Below are positions 8,261-17,600 of a stretch of 64,000 nucleotides of DNA, in pieces. The number at the start of each line of letters is the position of its first letter. Position 1 is the first letter of the stretch. Origin of the DNA: Flavobacteriales bacterium (lineage in GTDB: Bacteria; Bacteroidota; Bacteroidia; Flavobacteriales_F; PHOS-HE28); assembly GCA_016710015.1 (NCBI GenBank), contig JADJLR010000005.1, positions 124,001 through 188,000 on the forward strand. Direction: 5' to 3'. The notes below the pieces were generated by a model that had not been told where the DNA came from, made no database searches, and saw nothing but the letters and a program-made list of their open reading frames with translations. A program made the position numbers and the translations under genes.

Positions 8261-11200
8261 TTATTGACGAACGAGTCTCGATTGTGCCAGCGGTCTGCCT
8301 TCCGCATCTAGCACAAGCACCATGTAAACGCCCATGGAAAGGCGTTCCAGATCCAATTGTCGGTACAACGGCGCTTCGAACACCAGCGCACCAAGCGCAT
8401 TGTGGAATCGCAGCCACTTAGCTCCGGGCACCGTGCATATCACAGAAACCTGACCGTTCGTCGGGTTCGGGTACATACTGAATGTGGTACTTGCGGAATA
8501 CTCCATCAAGCCCGTGAGCATATCGCATGCATCACCCACACCGTTGCCGTCGATATCCGGCTGTGCGGGGTTGTAAACCCACACGCAATTGTCGCATGCG
8601 TCACCTACCCCGTCGCCATCGTAATCCGCTTGATTCGGGTTGAATGCCACCGAGCAGTTGTCCTCGCAGGCCAACAAGCCATCCAGATCCATATCCGCGT
8701 TGGGTACGATGCCCGTGTTTCCACCTGAGCAAACACCGCAATCATCCATGGAGGCTCCTCCGCCGGGAACACCAGCACAATCTACCAACTGCAAGGCACC
8801 CACACAAGAACAGTTCGAGTTCCATGAATCGTTGATCGTCAAGGGGTCGCCATCATCACAAGAGGTACCAGGAAGCGCATCGCCACCAGCCACGCCTTCG
8901 CAATCGATCAATTGGCCAGCGCAATTACAATCCGACATCCATTGATCGTCCCCAGTGGTCGGGTCATTGTCGTTACACGGTGTGCCGGGGGTGGCCGTTC
9001 CATTCGCTACACCGAGGCAGTCGTACACCACAACCGTGCCCACACAATTGCAGTTCGCATTCCACGTGTCATCGACCGTGTTCGCGTTGTTGTCGTTGCA
9101 GGAAGTGCCCGGCAATGCGGATCCGTTCGCTACGCCCAAGCAATCGAAGACCACCGGGGTGCCTACACAGTTGCAGTTCGCACTCCATGTATCGTCGATC
9201 GTGTTCGCGTTGTTGTCGTTGCAGGAAGTGCCCGGTAATGCAGGTCCGCCCAGCACACCGTTGCAATCTGCGGGAATGGGCTCTCCCTCGCAAGCGCAGT
9301 TCACCGACCAAACATCATTCTCGGTGTGATCATCGCCATCGTTGCACGGCGTTCCAGGAAGGTTCGGACCGTTCGGTACGCCGAGACAATCCAACGGCAC
9401 CTGCGTTCCTACACAGTTGCAATTCGCACTCCACGTGTCGTCGATCGTGTTCGCATTGTTGTCGTTGCAGGAAGTGCCCGGCAATGCGGATCCATTCGCT
9501 ACGCCCAAGCAATCGAAGACCACCGGGGTGCCTACACAGTTGCAATTCGCACTCCACGTGTCGTCGATCGTGTTCGCGTTGTTGTCGTTGCACGAGGTGC
9601 CCGGCAATGCGGACCCATTCGCTACGCCCAAGCAATCGAAGACCACCGGGGTGCCTACACAGTTGCAATTCGCACTCCATGTATCGTCGATCGTGTTCGC
9701 GTTGTTGTCGGTGCACGAGGTGCCCGGCAATGCGGATCCATTCGCTACGCCCAAGCAATCGAAGATCACCGGGGTGCCTACACAGTTGCAGTTCGCACTC
9801 CATGTATCGTCGATCGTGTTCGCGTTGTTGTCGTTGCACGAGGTACCCGGCAATGCGGATCCATTCGCTACGCCCAAGCAATCGAAGACCACCGGGGTGC
9901 CTACACAGTTGCAGTTCGCACTCCATGTATCGTCGATCGTGTTCGCATTGTTGTCGTTGCACAAGGTACCCGGCAATGCGGATCCATTCGCTACGCCCAG
10001 GCAATCGAAGACCACCGGGGTGCCTACACAGTTGCAATTCGCACTCCATGTATCGTCGATCGTGTTCGCATTGTTGTCGTTGCACAAGGTACCCGGCAAT
10101 GCGGATCCATTCGCTACGCCCAGGCAATCGAAGACCACCGGAGTGCCTACACAGTTGCAATTTGCACTCCACGTGTCGTCGATCGTGTTCGCGTTGTTGT
10201 CGTTGCACGAGGTACCCGGCAATGCGGGTCCGCCCAGCACACCGTTGCAGTCCAAGGGAATTGGGTCACCTTCACAGGCGCAATTCACCGACCATACATC
10301 ATTCTCGGTGTGGTCATCGCCATCGTTGCACGGCGTTCCGGGAAGGTTCGGACCGTTCGGTACACCGAGGCAATCCAACACGACCAAAGTTCCAACGCAG
10401 TTGCAATTCGCATTCAACACGTCATCGATGGTCGCATTGTTTCCGTCGTCGCAGGATGATCCGATCTGGCCCGGGGTGTTCGGGCAGTCGTCGAGGGCAT
10501 TGCAGATCCCGTCGCCATCGCTATCTCCGCTTGGAGTTCCTGCACATTGGCAGTTCGCGTTGATCACATCGTTGATAGTGCACGGATCACCGTCCACGCA
10601 AGGGGATCCGATCTGACCTGGAACGTTCGGGCAATTGTCCTGGCTGTTGCAAATACCATCTCCATCCGTATCCGGAGAAGGCGTTCCAACGCACTGACAG
10701 TTCGCATTCAGCACATCGTTCGTTGTACACGGATCATTGTCATTGCACGCCGAACCGATCTGGCCCGGAGTGTTCGGGCAGTTGTCCTGCGCATTGCAGA
10801 TACCGTCACCATCTGTATCCGGCGAAGGGGTACCCACGCATTGGCAGTTCGAGTTCCGCACATCGTTGGTCGTACACGGATCGCCGTCATCACAAGGCGA
10901 ACCGACCTGACCAGCCACCCATGGGCAGCTATCCTGCGTATCGCATACACCGTCTCCATCCGTATCCGGTGAAAGTGTTCCAACACATTGGCAATTCGAA
11001 TTCAACACATCGTTCGTTGTACACGGATCGTTGTCGTTGCAAGAAGAACCGATCTGGCCCGGGGTGTTCGGACAGTTGTCCTGTGCATTGCAGATGCCAT
11101 CACCATCGGAATCCGGAGAGGGCGTACCAGCACATTGGCAGTTCGAGTTCCGCACATCGTTGGTCGTACACGGATCACCGTCATCACAAGGCGAACCGAC

Positions 11201-13855
11201 CTGACCAGCCACCCATGGGCAGCTATCCTGTGCATCGCATACACCGTCTCCATCCGTATCCGGTGAAGGTGTTCCAACACATTGGCAATTCGAATTCAAC
11301 ACATCGTTCGTTGTACACGGATCGTTGTCGTTGCAAGAAGAACCGATCTGGCCCGGGGTGTTCGGACAGTTGTCCTGCGCATTGCAGATCCCATCACCAT
11401 CGGCATCCGGCGAAGGGGTACCTACGCATTGGCAGTTCGAGTTCCGCACATCGTTGGTCGTACACGGATCACCGTCATCACAAGGCGAACCGATCTGACC
11501 AGCTACCCATGGGCAGCTATCCTGTGCATCGCATACACCATCTCCATCGGTATCGGCCGCAGGGGTTCCCGCGCACTGGCAATTCGCATTCAACACGTCG
11601 TTACTCGTGCAGGGATCGTTGTCGTTGCACGCAGTACCGATCTGGCCAGCAACGAACGGACAGTTATCCTGGCTGTTGCAAACACCGTCGCCATCCGTAT
11701 CCGGCGATGGAGTGCCGACACACTGGCAATTCGCGTTGATCACATCACCGGTGGTGCAAGCGTTCCCATCGTTACAGGCGGAACCGATCTGACCAGCGAT
11801 GTTGGGGCAGTTATCCTGGCTGTTGCAAATACCGTCTCCATCCGAATCAGGCGATGGGGTACCCGCACATTGGCAATTCGCGGTGATCACATCATTCGTC
11901 GTGCAGGGGTCGTTATCGTTGCACGCAGAACCGATCTGACCAGCGATGTTCGGGCAATTGTCCTGTGCATTGCAGATACCATCGCCATCGCTATCCGGCG
12001 AAGGAGTACCGGCACACTGGCAATTCGAGCCGTACACATCATTGGTCGTACATGGGTTGTTGTCGTTGCAACTGGATCCGACGGTCGCCGACCCCCCCAC
12101 CACACCGAGGCAATCCGGTGCTGCCGACCCCGCACTGGTACCGATCGCACCCAAGGAGAGGTTGTGGTAATTACCACTGAAGTTCGTCTCGGACTTGACC
12201 GCACGCACCATGTAATCACGACCGGCGATGAACGGAATTGCAGGGTTCAAGTAACTGGTGCCCGTAACAGGGTTCGTGGTCAACCGGCTGATCGCCCCCG
12301 AAGTCTCGAATTGGTAGACGTGATAGCCCAACCCGGCATCCGCTGATGCCGTCCAAGAAAAGGCCGCATTTCCCCCTGAATTCGTGATCACCAAATTCGA
12401 CGGTGGGGATACCATCTGCATCCTGATCGTCGGATCCCCCATCAAATTCAAGTGGGTCCTGCCGATGGAAGACTGCCAACCTTCGGTGATCGGCGTGTAC
12501 ATACCCGTGTTGTTCATGGTCTGCAACACGCTGTATCCGATGTTGTCCCCCATCCCCATGTGATGGAAGTACCAAGCCGGAATACCGGCCCAACAATTCG
12601 CTAGACCTTCGCCACTGGCGATCACTGCACGCAGGAAATTGTTCCTGTTATCCCAGTCGTAGTAGAAACTTCCGAGGGACATGTTGAACACACCGCCCAT
12701 ATTGGTCGAGGAGGCGTATTGCTGAGTGGTTGCGCCGCCACTTGTTCCATTGTAGGTGATGACTCCATTGTCCACTGCTTGCAGACCACCACCGCAATGA
12801 TAGGTCCACAGATAGCTTTGGCCGTTCACATACTGGTCGTACGATAGGACCGGAGCAGATGGTGTAAGATTCGAGTTGCCCGCGAGCGGCTGCATCCGAA
12901 AGCCGCTTGCTGCGATCGGGTTACCCACCCATTGGAGGTTATCGATCACCAAGCCCCGCATCGTTGGGGTCCACCCTTTCACCTTGAAGGAATGCGCTTT
13001 GTTCAAGTAGTTCCGCACCAATTGGACCTCCGAGGCCGAGAATGCCGGCATATCATAGAGATCCACACGACCCACCTGCAATTCGATCGCTGAAGGGAAA
13101 TCGCTTTGGTCGAACTTACCATCCCCAGGTGTATTCCAGGACTGGCTATGGGTACCGAGTGCCACGTTGACGGAGTTGTCCGTCCAAGTGCCGTTGATAT
13201 CAGCGTAATAGCCATCGGTCGGACGTGCACCCCGACCATCGTCGTGTCCATCCGGAGTGATATTCCCAGAGTACGGCACCGGAACGTGACCGACCAAGTA
13301 CAAGGCCTTCACATTGGCAGGGTCGCTGTTGTAATGTCCTTGAACAATGCTACGGATACTGGTCACGGATGCCGTGCGCGATACATCGGTACGCAGAACA
13401 GCCCACCCATCGGCACGCATATCGAGAACCAATTGGTTCAACTCCGGCACCAACTGGGAAGCCAGTGTGTTGTCAACTAACAGGATCACCTTTCCCCGGT
13501 AATCCGGTGCTGTCACGTTGATCCCTGTGCTGATGTATCCGGTACCGGTGGTTCCACTCGATACCCGTACGACCTTGTACTCGTAGTTCACCCCGACACT
13601 GACCGAATTATCCACCCACTGGGTGGCCGAGGATGATGGGTTGGCAACGGCGCTCCCCCAAGAGTTCCCGGTCTTCAATTTCCTGTAAACGGCGAATGAG
13701 CTTGTTCCACTCATTGCAGGCCAATTCAAGGTGATGCTCGGGGCCGAGGCATTCACCGTTCCGGTCAGCCGGACGGCCGCCCGCTCAGAAACGGTTTGGC
13801 CGAATGCGCCTAAAAGCCCAAAAGCGGTTAGGAGGGTTAGCAGATATCGAAGCAT
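8261..13855 (-). CDS. Giant secreted repeat protein: FN3, peptidase C25-like region, thrombospondin type 3-like repeats, T9SS type A sorting domain
   Basis: 1864 residues when started at MLRYLLTLLTAFGLLGAFG (13855), a clear signal peptide; the longer frame from 13951 adds an unlikely leader. An FN3-like domain (about 25-110) is followed by a region resembling gingipain-family C25 folds (KVILLVDN, YLVGHVPVPYSG, YYADINGTW, about 120-470), with His353 in TYHCGGG but Ser393 (NMSLGS) near the position where a catalytic Cys might be expected. A second FN3-like domain comes next. About 11 Cys-rich DxDGDG units of 49 residues follow, then about 13 units of 41 residues (DCLGVANG, CNDNN, W-S-A-N-C-N-C), a TSP3-like stretch, and a sorting domain (YPNPTNGQVSV). 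It probably binds calcium outside the cell. Protease activity is doubtful. Confidence 0.85.
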   Translation of the reverse strand: MLRYLLTLLTAFGLLGAFGQTVSERAAVRLTGTVNASAPSITLNWPAMSGTSSFAVYRKLKTGNSWGSAVANPSSSATQWVDNSVSVGVNYEYKVVRVSSGTTGTGYISTGINVTAPDYRGKVILLVDNTLASQLVPELNQLVLDMRADGWAVLRTDVSRTASVTSIRSIVQGHYNSDPANVKALYLVGHVPVPYSGNITPDGHDDGRGARPTDGYYADINGTWTDNSVNVALGTHSQSWNTPGDGKFDQSDFPSAIELQVGRVDLYDMPAFSASEVQLVRNYLNKAHSFKVKGWTPTMRGLVIDNLQWVGNPIAASGFRMQPLAGNSNLTPSAPVLSYDQYVNGQSYLWTYHCGGGLQAVDNGVITYNGTSGGATTQQYASSTNMGGVFNMSLGSFYYDWDNRNNFLRAVIASGEGLANCWAGIPAWYFHHMGMGDNIGYSVLQTMNNTGMYTPITEGWQSSIGRTHLNLMGDPTIRMQMVSPPSNLVITNSGGNAAFSWTASADAGLGYHVYQFETSGAISRLTTNPVTGTSYLNPAIPFIAGRDYMVRAVKSETNFSGNYHNLSLGAIGTSAGSAAPDCLGVVGGSATVGSSCNDNNPCTTNDVYGSNCQCAGTPSPDSDGDGICNAQDNCPNIAGQIGSACNDNDPCTTNDVITANCQCAGTPSPDSDGDGICNSQDNCPNIAGQIGSACNDGNACTTGDVINANCQCVGTPSPDTDGDGVCNSQDNCPFVAGQIGTACNDNDPCTSNDVLNANCQCAGTPAADTDGDGVCDAQDSCPWVAGQIGSPCDDGDPCTTNDVRNSNCQCVGTPSPDADGDGICNAQDNCPNTPGQIGSSCNDNDPCTTNDVLNSNCQCVGTPSPDTDGDGVCDAQDSCPWVAGQVGSPCDDGDPCTTNDVRNSNCQCAGTPSPDSDGDGICNAQDNCPNTPGQIGSSCNDNDPCTTNDVLNSNCQCVGTLSPDTDGDGVCDTQDSCPWVAGQVGSPCDDGDPCTTNDVRNSNCQCVGTPSPDTDGDGICNAQDNCPNTPGQIGSACNDNDPCTTNDVLNANCQCVGTPSPDTDGDGICNSQDNCPNVPGQIGSPCVDGDPCTINDVINANCQCAGTPSGDSDGDGICNALDDCPNTPGQIGSSCDDGNNATIDDVLNANCNCVGTLVVLDCLGVPNGPNLPGTPCNDGDDHTENDVWSVNCACEGDPIPLDCNGVLGGPALPGTSCNDNNANTIDDTWSANCNCVGTPVVFDCLGVANGSALPGTLCNDNNANTIDDTWSANCNCVGTPVVFDCLGVANGSALPGTLCNDNNANTIDDTWSANCNCVGTPVVFDCLGVANGSALPGTSCNDNNANTIDDTWSANCNCVGTPVIFDCLGVANGSALPGTSCTDNNANTIDDTWSANCNCVGTPVVFDCLGVANGSALPGTSCNDNNANTIDDTWSANCNCVGTPVVFDCLGVANGSALPGTSCNDNNANTIDDTWSANCNCVGTQVPLDCLGVPNGPNLPGTPCNDGDDHTENDVWSVNCACEGEPIPADCNGVLGGPALPGTSCNDNNANTIDDTWSANCNCVGTPVVFDCLGVANGSALPGTSCNDNNANTVDDTWNANCNCVGTVVVYDCLGVANGTATPGTPCNDNDPTTGDDQWMSDCNCAGQLIDCEGVAGGDALPGTSCDDGDPLTINDSWNSNCSCVGALQLVDCAGVPGGGASMDDCGVCSGGNTGIVPNADMDLDGLLACEDNCSVAFNPNQADYDGDGVGDACDNCVWVYNPAQPDIDGNGVGDACDMLTGLMEYSASTTFSMYPNPTNGQVSVICTVPGAKWLRFHNALGALVFEAPLYRQLDLERLSMGVYMVLVLDAEGRPLAQSRLVRQ
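8760..10375 (-). repeat. 123-bp tandem repeats encoding a 41-residue Cys-rich unit
   Basis: About 13 units code for DCLGVANG...CNDNN...DDTWSANCNC. Units between about 9450 and 10180 are almost identical at the DNA level, including silent positions, which points to recent expansion or gene conversion. Two hybrid units (PNGPNLPGT, VNCACEG) recur about 900 bp apart, so a larger block was also duplicated. Confidence 0.85.
10376..12000 (-). repeat. 147-bp tandem repeats (49 residues) with a 294-bp higher-order period
   Basis: Eleven units carry the pattern GDGxCNxQDxCP, GQxGxxC, D-P-C-T-x-N-D and NCQCxGTPSPD. Units 4/5, 6/7 and 8/9 alternate between CPWVAGQ and CPNTPGQ types, giving a two-unit period of 294 bp. 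Confidence 0.8.
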
Positions 13856-14652
13856 GGAATACACTGAAGTTGGTTGAACTTCCGACCCTCCACCTGCGGA
13901 TCCTTTGGCTTGTTCCCGAGCAAGGCAGTGCTCTGAAGAACAGACCCACACATGTGGTCGGCAGTCCCTTGTATCGTGATCTTCCCCCCTGAGGTTTCGA
14001 TCCGATCACCTTTTCTCCGGATCATGACACTTCCAAGATCCGATCGAGCATCTACAGGATAAGCACACATTGAATGACGAGAATTGCACCTAATTGCCTG
14101 GCCTTCGATCACCTCTATGAGCATTGTACCATCCATTGGCCACGCCGAAACTGCCCCGCTTTCCCGCGTACTGACCAGGATCGAAATAGGCATCTCCCTA
14201 CCGTGCTGTAAACTTCTACTTGTCAACAACTTGGACCGATCGTTCTTGGAAATATCGATCTAACGGTCGCGAAAATAGATGTTATCAACAGGCGATTCCA
14301 GCATTGTTGATAACCTTAATTCCACGCAACAGCCCGTGATCATTAAAGATTCCCGCCGAATGACCCATTCGGAACGACCAATTGATCAACAGTTTCCCGC
14401 CCCGACTTTTGGACGGATCACCTTTCAGGTCGACAGATCGGCATGATCTCCCGGTGGATCGCGAGCATTGTCCGTTGGATCTACCGTTGTCCTAGAATTC
14501 CTTCGGACCTTTGCCAGAAGCAACCTTTTGTAGGTCAAATGCGTTCCAATTGACCTTGAAAAGCCAGTTTTCAACAATGCCTCGAGCCTCAACGGATGGC
14601 CCGGAGCTTTGTCGGCCAGATCGCATGACCATTTAGTACGGTACGCTATACC
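13856..14652. other. Intergenic region between giant repeat protein and NRPS/PKS operon
   Basis: About 800 bp between divergent genes, AT-richer in the middle. It holds a perfect 10-bp inverted repeat, GTTATCAACA (14281-14290) and TGTTGATAAC (14305-14314), resembling two opposed DnaA-box variants or a regulator site. A 130-codon minus-strand frame (13837-14229) overlaps the next gene's start and resembles nothing I know; I do not call it a gene. No clear TAnnTTTG element precedes the NRPS start at 14653. Confidence 0.5.
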
Positions 14653-17600
14653 ATGAACTCCAGCACCCCTTTTCAGAACGTTCATCAATTCTTCGAAGCT
14701 TCCAAGACCGATCGACCCAATGCTCCGGCCCTGGTGGATGGCCCCGTGCAGCTCAGCTACGCGTCGCTAGGGCAACGGTCCGACCGTATGGCCCAGCACC
14801 TTGCCATACACGGTGTTGCGCCCGGCCATACCGTTGGCCTTTGTTTGGAACGTTCCTCGGAACTTGTGATCAGTGTCCTCGGGATCCTGCATGCGGGGGC
14901 GGCCTACGTACCCATTGACCCCACTTACCCTACGGACCGTATCGCCTTCATGATGGAGGATGCACGACCACCGGTGGTGATCACAGACAAAGCGCACCAA
15001 CATTTGTTCGTCGGCTCCAAGGCCAATATCCTCCTGATCGAGCAGATCGATCTGGAGAACGGCCCGCTTTTCGAAGGGCCGTGCCCTACCGGACCAGAGG
15101 GCCCTTGCTACGTACTATTCACCAGCGGAAGCACCGGTCGTCCCAAGGGCGTGACCATGCACCACGGTCCGCTGATGAACTTGATCCAATGGCAACTGCG
15201 GACCTCCGTTCTGAAGGAAGGCGACCGCACGCTGCAGTTCGCACCGATCAGTTTCGACGTGAGCTTTCAGGAGCTTTTCGCAACGTTCGCACAAGGCGGC
15301 ACTTTAGTGTTGATCACCGATGAAGACCGATTGAACAGCACACAGTTGCTGCGGAAGATCATCACCGAAAGGATCAACCGGGTGATCGTGCCTTTCGTTG
15401 CGTTGCAATATCTGGCGGAAGCCGTGGAGCGCACGGGTGAAGTACCATCATCATTGAAGGAGGTTTTCACCAGTGGCGAGCAATTGAAGATCACGCCGGC
15501 CGTCGCGAATTTGTTCAAGCAACTGCCCGGCTGCCGTTTCTGCAACCAGTACGGACCGACAGAAGGTCACGTGGTGAGCGAGCTTGAGTTGAAGGGCGAT
15601 CCGTCTTCTTGGCCAGCGCTGCCGAACATCGGCAAGGCTATCGACAACGTAAAGCTGCTGATCCTGGATGAGCAGATGAAGCCCGTGCAGAAGGGAGAGG
15701 AAGGCGAGTTGTACCTCGGCGGCGCCTGCGTGGCCACGGGCTACATCAACCGACCCGACCTCACGGCGGAACGCTTCATCAATGATCCTTTCGAGAAAGG
15801 TGGTCGCTTGTACAAGACCGGTGATCAAGCTGTTGAACTACCCGACGGCAACATCGATTACAAAGGCCGCATCGATGGTCAGGTGAAAGTGCGTGGCTAT
15901 CGCATCGAACTTGGCGAAGTGGAGGTGGCTTTGGAAAAGCACAATTCCATTGAACAAGCCGTCGCTACCGTGCGCGAAGACCGTCCCGGATTGAAGCGAC
16001 TTATCGGGTACTACCTAGCGAAAAAGGAGATCAGCACGAACGATCTGCGCAAGCACCTTGGCGCTCTCATTCCAGATTACATGGTGCCTTCCGCTTTCGT
16101 GGCAGTGAAGGAAATACCTCGTACTCCGAGCGGCAAGATCGATCGCAAGGCACTGCCCGCACCCGATGTGAAACGCCCCGATCTGGATGTGGCATACGCG
16201 GCACCGAAGTCGACCGTGGAAAAGACACTCGCCACAGTTTGGGCCGATCAGCTCGCTGTGGACAAAGTGGGTATCGATGACAATTTCTTCGACCTCGGCG
16301 GCAATTCGTTGCTGAGTATCCAGTGCGTCGCGCAACTGGAAGGCCATGGCCTGAAGCTGCCCATCGTGAAGCTGTACCAGCACCCGACGATCAAAGCGTG
16401 TGCGGCATTTCTGGAAGGATCAGGTACGACCCAAAGTCCCGCCGAGATGGCGAAAGCGCGCGTAGGGTCGATGCATGCATCGACCGCAAAGCGCGACATC
16501 GCCATCATCGGCATGAGCGGACGATTCCCGGGTGCTGCTGATGTGGAACAACTGTGGAAGAACCTCCTCGCCAACAAGAACAGCATCAGTCGCTGGAGCA
16601 AGGAGGAGTTGGATCCGAGCATTCCCGAAGCGGTGAAGAACGATCCGGACTATGTGCCAGCACGCGGCGTGATCAACGATGCCGACAAGTTCGATGCGGG
16701 CTTCTTCGGCGTGAATCCACGCGTGGCCGCGCTGATGGACCCGCAGCAGCGCGTGTTCCTCGAAACGGCATGGGGCGCATTGGAAGATGCCGCGTACGAT
16801 CCCGCACAGTTCGACGGCCTCATCGGCGTGTATGCCGGCATGGGCAACAACACCTATTTCACGCGCAACGTCATCGGTCATCCGGAACTCATCGAACAGG
16901 TGGGCGATTTCCAAGTGATGACGGGCAACGAGAAGGATTACATCGCAACGCGCCTTGCCTTCGAATTCGACCTGCGTGGTCCGGCATTGAGCATCCACAC
17001 GGCGTGCAGCACATCGCTGGTGGCGATCGCACAAGCGTTCAAAGCGTTGCGCGATGGCGAATGCGACATGGCTCTCGCCGGTGGTATCGCACTCACGGTT
17101 CCGTTCAACAGCGGCATCGTGTACAACGATGGCGGGATGTACAGCCCCGACGGCAGCACGCGCACCTTCGACGCGAACGGCAAAGGCACCAGTTTCAGCG
17201 ATGGTGTCGGCATCATCGTGTTGAAACGTCTCGACGACGCGGTCCGCGACAAGGACCACATCTACGCGACGATCAAGGGTGCCGCATTGAACAACGACGG
17301 CAGCGACAAGGCCAGTTTCACCGCACCCAGCGTTCGCGGGCAGTCAGAGGTGATCGCGATGGCCCATGCCGATGCAGGCGTGACGCCGGACCAGATCACG
17401 TACGTGGAAACGCATGGAACGGCAACGCCATTGGGCGATCCGATCGAGGTGGAGGCGTTGACGTTGGCATTCGCCAGCACCAACGCCGTAGGGGCGAACC
17501 ATGGCTCGCCTGCTGACACACCGCAGCAGCATTGCGCGATCGGATCGATCAAATCGAACATCGGCCATTTGACCGCAGCGGCCGGCGCGGCAGGTGTGAT

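Noticed and set aside
8980..10616. Long plus-strand open frames of 377-527 codons opposite the 123-bp repeats
   Set aside because: They exist because the antisense of a stop-free repeat is also stop-free. Their products are low-complexity and lack starts, signals or family features; the minus-strand frame explains the DNA.
8760..12000. Regular repeats considered as a CRISPR array
   Set aside because: Units are 123 or 147 bp, contiguous without spacers, and keep a reading frame encoding Cys-rich domains; no cas genes are present.
13837..14229. 130-codon minus-strand frame before the giant repeat protein
   Set aside because: It overlaps that gene's start, resembles no family and has no signal peptide or promoter element; insufficient to call.
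14281..14314. Replication origin
   Set aside because: Only two variant boxes are present, with no dnaA, dnaN or further box cluster in the window; kept only as a low-ranked observation.
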